Assembly (NCBI GenBank): GCA_002327525.1
Contig: DCWG01000065.1
Coordinates: 1-8,700 of the forward strand
Source of the DNA: Gammaproteobacteria bacterium UBA2168
Lineage (GTDB): Bacteria; Pseudomonadota; Gammaproteobacteria; Pseudomonadales; Azotimanducaceae
Length of the DNA stretch: 8,700 bases
Direction of reading: 5' to 3'
This document shows, piece after piece, positions 1 through 5,909 of the stretch (the stretch's first letter is position 1; the number at the start of each line of letters is the position of its first letter). Under the pieces are notes generated by a model, which saw only the letters and a list, made by a program, of their open reading frames with translations, made no database searches and was not told where the DNA came from. Made by a program: the position numbers and the translations under genes.

Positions 1-60
<60 letters not shown>

Positions 61-400
61 ATATCCTTCCTGGATTCAGCCACTCTGGGCCTGTTGGGTA
101 GACACGCCCATATCCTGTTCGGTAGTTCCAGCACTTTGGTTGATTGTGCAAGTCACACGACAACCCCAACCTCTCCGGGGGACTGTGGAGCTACCACCGA
201 GCTGACAGGCTCCGCAATCGACTTCATTCTGGCCAGAGTGGACGAGGTCGCGGATTCGAGTTCTGTTCGTTTCGCTCACTCTCGATCTTCTTCGAATCAA
301 GCGTTGTTCGGTTTCGTCCGACTTTGACATTGCGCGAAACGCAGCCTCGCAGACGCAACCCCATCAGGTGCCTGCGGGGCATATCAAATCGAGGGACGCG
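61..400. other. Gene-poor interval between tRNA-Gly and csrA
   Basis: I see no convincing protein gene in these 340 bases. The short open frames on both strands have low-complexity, unfamiliar translations and one of them runs through the tRNA. What can be seen is an imperfect hairpin at 86-110 (TGGGC pairing with GCCCA, then TGT with ACA across a C-C mismatch), a 10-base palindrome TCTGGCCAGA at 228-237, and a tRNA-Gly-like stretch at 225-280 described separately. No clear rho-independent terminator for csrA was found on the minus strand. Confidence 0.5.
225..280 (+). pseudogene. Possible decayed tRNA-Gly 3' half
   Basis: This stretch aligns by eye with the anticodon loop, T-arm and acceptor end of the tRNA-Gly 200 bases upstream. 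CTGGCCAGAGTGGA at 229-242 parallels the anticodon arm CTTGCCAAGGTGGA. GGTCGCGGATTCGAGT at 246-261 parallels the variable region and T-loop, and TTTCGCTCA parallels the acceptor end TCTCGCTCCA. A T-arm can still fold: stem 250-254 with 262-266, including two G-U pairs, around the canonical loop TTCGAGT. The anticodon stem no longer pairs, the CCA is lost, and no D-arm is seen upstream. It could be a decayed duplicate tRNA, an old attachment-site copy, or chance similarity. Confidence 0.3.
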
Positions 401-592
401 TCAGGATACGGCGGCAGATCCGGCATACGTCTGTTTCTGAATGCGTTCGTAAATTTCCTCGCGATGCACTTTCACATCGTTTGGTGCGTGTACGCCAATG
501 CGCACCTGGTTTCCCTTTACGCCGAGAACGGTGACCGTGATATTGTCACCAACCATGAGTTTTCCACCGATACGCTGTGTCAGAATCAACAA
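401..592 (-). CDS. csrA: CsrA carbon storage regulator, TTG start
   Basis: This encodes a 63-residue CsrA/RsmA protein, a homodimeric RNA-binding regulator that binds GGA motifs in mRNA leaders and controls translation and mRNA stability. The family pattern is clear: an MLILT start, [20 protein letters not shown], then [10 protein letters not shown] with the RNA-contacting Arg44. The length is typical of the family. The start is a TTG codon (592-590); it is chosen because it gives the conserved N-terminus exactly and has a GAGGGGG ribosome-binding site (599-605 on this strand) six bases upstream. Two points are unusual. Position 6, arginine in the E. coli protein and part of the RNA-binding strand, is glutamine here. 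The usual alaS neighbour is absent, although that gene could lie elsewhere and this could be a second csrA paralogue. The C-terminal tail [10 protein letters not shown] is not conserved. The gene diverges from the lipoprotein gene at 734. Confidence 0.93.
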   Translation of the reverse strand: MLILTQRIGGKLMVGDNITVTVLGVKGNQVRIGVHAPNDVKVHREEIYERIQKQTYAGSAAVS

Positions 593-696
593 GGATTGCC
601 CCCTCGAATCTTGATTTGATACTCATTTTTGTTATTTTTTTTCATGCTGCGAGCGACGTGCACCAACTCAATTGTCAATCTGCAGTCACACTCCGT

Positions 697-708
697 TGTC
701 ATATGACA
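697..708. promoter_or_regulatory. 12-base perfect palindrome, possible operator
   Basis: TGTCATATGACA is a perfect dyad between the divergent csrA and lipoprotein genes, 26 bases before the ATG at 734 and about 105 bases before the csrA start. A dimeric regulator could bind there, but I recognise no specific regulator and found no convincing -35/-10 pair next to it. Confidence 0.25.
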
Positions 709-733
709 CCATTGTTATGCTCATGGAACAAAT

Positions 734-1645
734 ATGGTCCCGATTAGAGACGAGTGGCGCATGCGCCTCCTGCTGAGGAAGGTATCTCAGAGAATCGTGT
801 TGGTTGCCTTGCTCGCCGGTTGTGGCGCTGAAACGCCTGTGCCCGAGTCCGGCCCCGCGCCATCGGCTCCGGGCGGGACGCTGGTGCTCGGTGTCGATGC
901 CCTGGCAATCGGTGAAGCGTTGCCGACAGCGGATCTGGAGCGTGCGTTTCGCGCACTCGAGAGCGACGGGGTCGAGGTCGGGCGTATACGCAACCAAGCA
1001 GTGGATGTTCTGGTTTTGATTCTGGACCTGCGGCGCGTGGAACCGGCGGTGATTGGCGCCAATCTCGAAGGCGCGCGCGGCGTCACGGCGGTGAGTGCGT
1101 CTGCGCGCTCGGGCATGCGCGTGGTGGTTGGAAGCAGCTTTGTCTCTCAGCTGAATTCGCTCTCGCCCGTGGGGCTGCTCAGAATCGAGGGCCGCGAGAT
1201 GAACGCCATACAGGCACACGGCTACCGGCGCGTGTTGGGTGTGCGGCCGGACGGTTTGTCGGTGGTGGGACACCGCGCTTACCACGCGGACATGTTCGAT
1301 TCGGCCCTGCAGGTGGGCCCCGGAGTGGTGGAGGAAGGGTTGCTGGACATCACCGAACGCGATCTGCAGCGTACGCGATATCTACGCTCGTTCGTGGCCA
1401 CCTGCGGCACGCGCGCGCTGGCGGGGATATCGCTGATCCCCGTGCACCTGTTTTCCCTGGGGCAGGCGTTGATCGAATTCAGCACGTCCCGGGAACTCGG
1501 CTGTGACGAGGTGGTAAACCTCGCCGGAGACAGAGAGGCAGTGCTGGGTCTCACGGATGGTAAGAGGCTCGCGTACTTCGGCCATCCGCTGACTTCGAAG
1601 GTGGCGCTGATTACCTTCTCAGAACGCGGCCCGGACGCACACTAG
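734..1645 (+). CDS. Lipoprotein with DUF2233/NAGPA-like (phosphodiester glycosidase fold) domain
   Basis: This is a predicted lipoprotein of up to 303 residues. Met10 (base 761) gives a cleaner signal peptide than Met1: a basic start, a hydrophobic run and lipobox LAGC, with the lipidated cysteine at residue 30 of the long form or 21 of the short form. The start is therefore uncertain. After a Pro/Ala-rich linker (about 33-47), the order of motifs resembles the DUF2233/NAGPA family, whose members include phosphodiester alpha-GlcNAcase: SFVSQLNSLSPVGLL (135-149), RVLGV, ALQVGP with VVEEG, RSFVATC, a Ser-Leu-Gly stretch, and LGCDEVVNLAGDREA. The family normally has an NLDGG(G)S signature at that last site. 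Here it reads NLAGDRE (262-268), so catalytic activity is doubtful. The fold assignment is by motif order only. It ends tail to tail with the small minus-strand gene, sharing CTAG. Confidence 0.6.
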   Translation: MVPIRDEWRMRLLLRKVSQRIVLVALLAGCGAETPVPESGPAPSAPGGTLVLGVDALAIGEALPTADLERAFRALESDGVEVGRIRNQAVDVLVLILDLRRVEPAVIGANLEGARGVTAVSASARSGMRVVVGSSFVSQLNSLSPVGLLRIEGREMNAIQAHGYRRVLGVRPDGLSVVGHRAYHADMFDSALQVGPGVVEEGLLDITERDLQRTRYLRSFVATCGTRALAGISLIPVHLFSLGQALIEFSTSRELGCDEVVNLAGDREAVLGLTDGKRLAYFGHPLTSKVALITFSERGPDAH

Positions 1646-1923
1646 GCAGCCAGAGGCAGATGCCCGCTTTCGCGGATGGCGGTGATGTAGGACTCCGGCA
1701 GTGGTTGTTCCCGGGGCTCACCCACAGTGGTTTCGATCCAGCACGGATCCACGACCGCCATGGCAAAGTGCAAATAGGCGGCACTGGACGAGTGACCTGT
1801 CGAGCAGGATGCGATGAAGGTGGCAAGCGCGATCGCCGTGGCCACGAATAGCGCCAGAGTGAGATAGACTATTGCAGAGCTTGAAAAAAATGTGCCGCGC
1901 CGTGTACTCAGTGCGGTGTCCAT
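1642..1923 (-). CDS. Small membrane protein or lipoprotein, hypothetical
   Basis: A 93-residue reading frame fills the otherwise empty space between the lipoprotein and protease genes. After a short N-terminus with two arginines, a hydrophobic stretch (about residues 17-39) ends in IASC, which fits a lipobox with Cys40 and could equally be one transmembrane helix. The rest (about 41-93) is a small hydrophilic domain with a second cysteine in VDPCW. Third codon positions are mostly G or C, as in the neighbouring real genes. I do not recognise the family. A GGAG lies 13 bases before the ATG, farther than usual, so the start is uncertain. Its stop overlaps the stop of the facing gene by four bases (CTAG), and it diverges from the protease gene across a 66-base spacer. 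Confidence 0.5.
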   Translation of the reverse strand: MDTALSTRRGTFFSSSAIVYLTLALFVATAIALATFIASCSTGHSSSAAYLHFAMAVVDPCWIETTVGEPREQPLPESYITAIRESGHLPLAA

Positions 1924-1989
1924 TACAAGACGTATTCTCCGAAGGTTGTGTAATGAGTCTCCCTCAGGTTCAGGGTATGCTCCCGCGCC

Positions 1990-2898
1990 ATGCCTGAGAT
2001 CAGACCCTCCGTGCCGGCCAGTGTGGCGTTCGCAGCTTATCTGGCGGCAGTCATCTTTGGCGCGAGTGTACTTGGGGCGGTTATTTTTCCCTTTCTGGAC
2101 GTCGTGTACGACAAGGTGTTTTCACGTGCGCTGATCCTGATGGCGGTAGTGCTGCTGTGGCCGCTCGCCAGTGCGCTACGGCTCAGCCGCGACGAACTCG
2201 GCATTGCCACCTTCAGGCCGCCGTGGCTCGTATGGGGTTGGGTCGGGGGTGTGCTCCTGATTCTGCCGCCGGCCGCCGTGATGTTCGCCGTGGGGTTCCG
2301 GGTACTCGACGATCGTGTGGATGCCTACACGCTGGAATTTGGGGGGCTGGTGGTACTGGCCGCGTTATCGGGGTTGATCGTGGGTGTGGTGGAGGAATTG
2401 TTGTTTCGCGGCCTCATTCACGGGCTGTTACGGCGCTGGCTGGGATTTTTTGCGGCTGCCACCGTCGGCAGTGCACTCTACGCCGTCATGCACTTCCTGA
2501 AACTGCCGGAAGATACACCGGTCATCGCCACGCCGGGTGTTACGGCCGGAGTCAATGTGCTGCTTGCTGGTCTGCAACCGCTCGCCAGCCCTCTCCAATA
2601 CTGGGATTCGTTCATCTCTTTGTGGCTGCTGGGTATGGTGCTGTGCTGGGTGCGCAACAACTCGGGGCAGATCTGGATTTGCGTGGGGTTGCATGCGGCC
2701 TTCGTACTGGTGATACGTGTGATTAAGGACCTGACGGTGCGTGACGTGGTCAATCAGTGGGCGTGGATCGTGGGTGAGTACGACCACTTCGTCGGTCACC
2801 TCATCAGTGTATGGATCATCGCCATCATGTTGACGATGCTCGTCTGGCGCATCGTTCTGGAACGCTCAGACCACGGGTCGGGTGTCATCGAGGATTGA
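1990..2898 (+). CDS. CPBP-family intramembrane metalloprotease
   Basis: This is a 302-residue multi-pass membrane protein with the three signature motifs of the CPBP (CAAX protease and bacteriocin-processing, Abi) family. Motif 1 is EELLFR (135-140, Glu-Glu-xxx-Arg), motif 2 is YAVMH ending at His168, and motif 3 is HAAF from His235. These glutamate and histidine residues lie in membrane helices and form the metal-dependent active site in characterised members. About eight hydrophobic segments are visible, including residues 9-35, 43-60, 77-98, 115-131 and 270-292. The substrate is unknown; family members act in prenyl-protein processing, bacteriocin immunity and signalling. ATG 1990 is the only possible start: an in-frame TGA lies at 1954-1956 and no other start codon intervenes. 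The ribosome-binding site is weak (AGGG about 14 bases upstream). The 3' end overlaps the dioxygenase remnant on the other strand by 33 bases. Confidence 0.85.
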   Translation: MPEIRPSVPASVAFAAYLAAVIFGASVLGAVIFPFLDVVYDKVFSRALILMAVVLLWPLASALRLSRDELGIATFRPPWLVWGWVGGVLLILPPAAVMFAVGFRVLDDRVDAYTLEFGGLVVLAALSGLIVGVVEELLFRGLIHGLLRRWLGFFAAATVGSALYAVMHFLKLPEDTPVIATPGVTAGVNVLLAGLQPLASPLQYWDSFISLWLLGMVLCWVRNNSGQIWICVGLHAAFVLVIRVIKDLTVRDVVNQWAWIVGEYDHFVGHLISVWIIAIMLTMLVWRIVLERSDHGSGVIED

Positions 2899-3160
2899 AG
2901 CCCGTTCGCCGTAGCGGATGTGTGGATGGTAGTCCCACACCGCATGGTGCTGGGTGCAGCGAGCCGAAGTGGTGGGCGAATGCCTTGTGCTGTTCCCGGT
3001 CGATGTGCTGGTCGCGGAACACCAGCACCTTCCAGTCCTGCCAGACCTGGTAGATGTCGCGGAGTTGTTCATTGGATAGCGGTTTGGAGAGGTCCACCCC
3101 GCTGATTTCGGCACCGATGTGCGTTGTCGACATCTGGATGTCGATGGTTTCGTAGTCCAT
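2866..3160 (-). pseudogene. TauD/TfdA-family dioxygenase remnant with internal deletion
   Basis: The frame starting at ATG 3160 encodes a typical TauD/TfdA N-terminus: IGAEISGVDLSKPLS, QVWQDWKVLVFRDQ, then AFAHHFGSLH. After about 66 residues the sequence jumps to another frame, in which RCTQHHAVWDY, HIRYGERASI and DDTRPV match the extreme C-terminus of the same family (usual pattern NRxTQHxAVxDY, then R...RA.I.GD.P). About 180 central residues are missing, judged against a usual length near 280, including the HxD iron ligands. The junction lies at 2954-2961, where one 8-base sequence, read as CGCTGCAC on this strand, suits both the N-terminal frame (S-L-H) and the C-terminal frame (R-C-T). 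In the first frame translation ends at 2885 after about 20 scrambled residues. The product cannot be an active Fe(II)/2-oxoglutarate dioxygenase. Its 3' end lies inside the 3' end of the protease gene. Confidence 0.85.
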
Positions 3161-3214
3161 GATCGTCGCCCCATTGCCCCTTTACATCGAGTTTGATTTC
3201 GCCTCCAGGTGGGT

Positions 3215-3243
3215 GCAGGGCAAGTGCCGCACTCTTTCCCTGC
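3215..3243. promoter_or_regulatory. Two-tier hairpin upstream of the selenoprotein cluster
   Basis: GCAGGG (3215-3220) pairs with CCCTGC (3238-3243), and inside it AGTG (3223-3226) pairs with CACT (3230-3233) around the loop CCG. No T-run follows on either strand, so it does not look like a rho-independent terminator. It sits 39 bases before the cluster's first start codon and could be a leader structure or a dyad binding site. I could not find a good -35/-10 pair between 3161 and 3281. Confidence 0.35.
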
Positions 3244-3272
3244 GGGCGCAAACCGGGTAATTTCATGGCGAC

Positions 3273-3281
3273 AGGGGGGAG
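3273..3281 (+). promoter_or_regulatory. Ribosome-binding site deciding between ATG 3282 and ATG 3285
   Basis: AGGGGGGAG touches the first ATG (3282) directly. Its AGGGGG core (3273-3278) lies six bases before the second ATG (3285), a normal spacing. Initiation at 3285 is therefore more likely, shortening the protein by one residue. Confidence 0.6.
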
Positions 3282-4847
3282 ATGATGAGCGAACTACCAG
3301 CGTTTCTGCTGCAGGATCAAGGCGGCAAGGAGTACCGTTTTCCGGGTGGCCGGCAGAGTCTGATCTGTTTCGTCAAGGAAGACTGCCCGACCTGCAACGA
3401 CGTGATGCCGCTGCTCGATGCACTCTACTGCTCGCTGGGAGAGCATCTTGAGGTACACGTGCCCGGACAGACGGCGCAAGGCAATCGGGAACTCACCGAG
3501 CGTCATGCGTTGAGCGTGCCGCTGCTCGATGATTCCAGGCTCGCGGTATCTTTCGCCTACGACATCGATACCGTGCCGAGCCTGTTTCTCGCCGATACCC
3601 AGGGCAATGAGCTGAAGCGTCTCGTCGGTTTCGTGCGCGAAGAGTGGCGCGAACTCGTGGAATCACTCGGAGAGGTGAACGTCGACTGGGACGCGCTACC
3701 CGAGTGGCGGCCGGGCTGTGGATCGCTTTCCGTCGATCCGCTCATCTCCGAGCGCTTGCGTGCCGAGGCCGAAAACAGCCCCCTACGGGCACGTCGCATC
3801 GAAGTGGCCGCACACGACGACGAGTTTGAGTTCATGTTCGATCAGGGCTTCAGCGATGGGCTGCCGCTGGTGCCGCCCACGCCTGAGCGCGTGATCCGCA
3901 TGCTCGGCGGCACGTCGCGTGATACGCAAGAAGTGGTTGCCGTGATGCCGCCCAACATGGGTGATGCCACGGTTGAGAAGATCGCCATAAACGCTGTGAT
4001 GGCCGGCTGCAGACCCGAATACTTGCCAGTGATCCTGGCCGCCGTCGAAGCGATCTGTACGGATGAATACAACATCCACGGCGTCATGGCGACCACCATG
4101 GGGGCGAGCCCGGTGATGGTGATCAACGGACCCGTGCGCCAGAAACTGGATATGAACATGAAGCTCGGAGCGCTCGGCCAGGGTAATCGCGCCAACGCCA
4201 CCATCGGCCGCGCGCTGCGCCTGGCCATTCGCAACATCGGTGGAGCGCATCCAGGCGGCACCGAGCGCTCCACGCTCGGCAATCCCATGAAATTCACCAT
4301 GTGTTTCGCAGAGTGGGAAGAACGCAATCCGTGGTCGCCATTGCACGTGGAGAGGGGCTTTGAGGCCAGCGATTCGGTGGTGACCATTTTCACCATGACC
4401 AGCGGTCCGACGCTGATGGTGGATCAGGATTCCCGTTCGGGAGCGCAACTCGCGGGCAGCTTCGGTCTGTGTCTTGAGAGTGTGTTTCATCCGAAGGCGC
4501 ATTTCGCCAGCGAAACCCTGGTGGTGGTGTGCCCCGAGCACGTGGACACCTTCGTGCGCGATGGCTATGACAAGGTGGCCATACGCGCACGCATCCAGGA
4601 GGTAACGGCGCGCCCCGTACGCGACCTGATAGAGAACGACGTGTCTGCGGTAGGGTTCAAAAAGGCACGCGCTGCACAGATGGAAGAGCCGGCGCTGAAC
4701 ACGCTGATGCCCAAGTTCAAATCGGACGACGACATCCACCTGGTGGTGGCGGGATCCGATGCGGGCAAGTTTTCCGGTGCGTTCCACGGCTGGGCGACGG
4801 GCGAGATAGGCTCGATTTCTGTCAGCCGCAAGATCGAGGAAGTGTAA
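3282..4847 (+). CDS. Thioredoxin-like domain fused to conserved domain of unknown function, UGSC partner
   Basis: A 521-residue (520 from the second ATG) soluble protein with no signal peptide. Residues about 5-130 look like a thioredoxin fold: a hydrophobic strand SLICFVK, active site CPTC (35-38), and a cis-proline-like TVPSLFLAD followed by a strand and the helix REEWRELVESL. A linker with PGCGSL (Cys146) follows. From about 180 a large domain begins with FSDGLPLVPPT (190-200) and continues through MPPNMGDATVEKIAINAVMAG, GASPVMVINGP, LGQGNRANATIGRAL, GGAHPGGTERSTLG and VVVCPEH. These Gly/Pro-rich stretches look conserved. From memory, this large domain accompanies UGSC-type proteins in other genomes. 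No biochemical function is known to me. The selenoprotein gene begins 38 bases downstream. I infer that the CPTC site exchanges electrons with the UGSC protein or its substrate. Confidence 0.7.
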   Translation: MMSELPAFLLQDQGGKEYRFPGGRQSLICFVKEDCPTCNDVMPLLDALYCSLGEHLEVHVPGQTAQGNRELTERHALSVPLLDDSRLAVSFAYDIDTVPSLFLADTQGNELKRLVGFVREEWRELVESLGEVNVDWDALPEWRPGCGSLSVDPLISERLRAEAENSPLRARRIEVAAHDDEFEFMFDQGFSDGLPLVPPTPERVIRMLGGTSRDTQEVVAVMPPNMGDATVEKIAINAVMAGCRPEYLPVILAAVEAICTDEYNIHGVMATTMGASPVMVINGPVRQKLDMNMKLGALGQGNRANATIGRALRLAIRNIGGAHPGGTERSTLGNPMKFTMCFAEWEERNPWSPLHVERGFEASDSVVTIFTMTSGPTLMVDQDSRSGAQLAGSFGLCLESVFHPKAHFASETLVVVCPEHVDTFVRDGYDKVAIRARIQEVTARPVRDLIENDVSAVGFKKARAAQMEEPALNTLMPKFKSDDDIHLVVAGSDAGKFSGAFHGWATGEIGSISVSRKIEEV

Positions 4848-4885
4848 CCAGCGAAACGATAGATAAGAGATCAGAGGAGAACTGA

Positions 4886-5413
4886 ATGAGTACCGTCATT
4901 CTGGACCCGACAGACGAACGGGTACCGGTAGAACGTCAGATCACGGCGCGGACCAGCGAGATTACGGGTAGCGTCGCGTTGCTCGACATCTCCAAGCCGC
5001 GCGGCAATGTGCTGCTCGACCGGCTGGAGGAACTGCTCACCGAACGCGCACCGGGCATTCGCGTCAATCGCTATGCCAAGCCGACGTTTACCAAACCGGC
5101 TCCTGATGCGCTGCGTCAGCAGATCCGCTCCGACAACGACTTCATCATCGAAGGGCTGGCTGACTGAGGATCCTGTACCACGTGCAGTTTGCATGACACG
5201 GTATGGTTCGAGATTCAGGGAGTGCCTTCGGTTTCCATTGCCTCCTCAGAATTCGAGGAAGCGGCGGATACTCAAGCCACCGCGCTCGGCATGACCGACG
5301 CGCAGTGCGTGTTCGTTGCACACCCCATTCAGGATGCGACGGACGACGAGATGAGGGAGAAGGCCGACGCCGTCATCGATGAGGTGATCGGTGCGTTGAC
5401 GGCACGCGAATAG
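4886..5413 (+). CDS. UGSC-family selenoprotein (Sec at TGA 5165-5167)
   Basis: If TGA 5165-5167 is read as selenocysteine, this is one 175-residue protein ending at TAG 5411-5413. Residues 1-93 include LDISKPRGNVLLDRLEELL and KPTFTKPAPDALR. Sec94 begins UGSC-TTC, giving U94xxC97 and C97xxC100, and the frame continues with SLHDTVWFEIQGVPSVSIAS and a helical C-terminus with DEMREKADAVIDEVI. The UGSC motif names a selenoprotein family known from marine metagenomes; other members have Cys in place of Sec. Family-like sequence lies on both sides of the TGA in one frame, and no second stop occurs. AGGAGA (4875-4880) sits five bases before the ATG. The downstream half has no start of its own with a ribosome-binding site. 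A SECIS-like hairpin follows the TGA. The reaction is unknown; UxxC suggests a thiol/selenol redox enzyme working with the CPTC protein upstream. Expression needs selA, selB, selC and selD, which are not in this window. Confidence 0.9.
5173..5206 (+). promoter_or_regulatory. Candidate bacterial SECIS element
   Basis: A stem-loop starts five bases after the selenocysteine codon. The upper stem CGTGC (5181-5185) pairs with GCATG (5191-5195), with one G-U pair, around the loop AGTTT, which has a G at its second position. The lower stem CTGTACC (5173-5179) pairs with GGTATGG (5200-5206), including two G-U pairs, across an asymmetric internal loop (A against ACAC). The apical loop begins 19 bases after the TGA, within the range known for bacterial SECIS elements bound by SelB. 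All of it lies inside the coding sequence, as usual in bacteria. The fold was worked out by hand. Confidence 0.65.
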
Positions 5414-5436
5414 TCAAACGAACGGGGAGTGAAGCA

Positions 5437-5817
5437 ATGGATTTGGTGATCAAGGTTCTGATCGGGTTGTTGTGTCTGCTTTTTGTGGTGATGGGTGGTC
5501 AGCTCATGTTGACACCCGAGGGCGCAGCGGCCCAGTTCGGTGTCACCGCTCAGGGGCTGGTGGGCCTGAGCACCCTGCGGGGTGATATGGGAGGCATGTT
5601 CCTGGCCTGCGTGGTGATGATGGTGATGGGGCTCGTGCGCGGCGAAACGGTCTGGTTTCTGGCGGTCGCGGTGCTCATGGGTCTTATCGCGCTGGGACGC
5701 GCGGTGGGTTTCGCGATGGACGGATTCGCACAGGCTACCTTCGTGCCGTTCGCCGTCGAGCTGATCATCATCGCGTTGATGGTGGTGGCGCACCGACGGC
5801 TGGGAGGAGCTTCTTAG
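5437..5817 (+). CDS. DUF4345-like four-helix membrane protein
   Basis: A 126-residue integral membrane protein with four hydrophobic segments (about 4-24, 48-66, 70-91 and 98-119). The core STLRGDMGGMFLACVV, followed by LIALGRAVGFAMDG, matches what I know of the DUF4345 family, small four-helix proteins of unknown function with a conserved RGD(L/M)GG motif before the second helix. A good ribosome-binding site, GGGGAG (5424-5429), lies seven bases before the ATG, and the gene starts 23 bases after the selenoprotein stop, so the two are almost certainly cotranscribed. A membrane partner of the redox module is possible, but nothing in the sequence shows a specific role. Confidence 0.75.
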   Translation: MDLVIKVLIGLLCLLFVVMGGQLMLTPEGAAAQFGVTAQGLVGLSTLRGDMGGMFLACVVMMVMGLVRGETVWFLAVAVLMGLIALGRAVGFAMDGFAQATFVPFAVELIIIALMVVAHRRLGGAS

Positions 5818-5823
5818 TCCATG

Positions 5824-5844
5824 GCCGGCCAGTCCGCGGCCGGC
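5824..5844. repeat. Perfect 7-bp inverted repeat between membrane protein and MFS genes
   Basis: GCCGGCC (5824-5830) and GGCCGGC (5838-5844) form a very GC-rich hairpin around the seven-base loop AGTCCGC. It starts six bases after the stop of the upstream gene. No T-run follows, so if it affects transcription it would be as an attenuator, RNA-stability element or factor-dependent terminator. Confidence 0.5.
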
Positions 5845-5909
5845 TCGAGATCCGCAACCTCATAGAACGGCGAGCTGTGCTGTAATAGCGCGTTTGCCCC
5901 GGCGTCTTC

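Noticed and set aside
181..213. D-arm-like sequence on the minus strand, as a possible tRNA following csrA
   Set aside because: AGCTCGGTGGTAGCT resembles a D-arm, but no matching anticodon arm, T-arm or acceptor stem could be folded around it.
673..678. TTGACA on the minus strand as the -35 box of a csrA promoter
   Set aside because: No acceptable -10 box lies 16-18 bases downstream on that strand.
3783..4787. 334-codon minus-strand open frame opposite the thioredoxin-fusion gene
   Set aside because: It is antisense to a well-supported gene and its translation is rich in His and Arg, as expected for a GC-rich shadow frame.
4886..5413. Reading the 4886-5413 locus as a pseudogene broken by a nonsense mutation, or as two separate genes
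   Set aside because: The interrupting codon is TGA exactly at the U position of the UGSC motif, the frame is otherwise perfect, a SECIS-like hairpin follows, and the second half has no translation start of its own.
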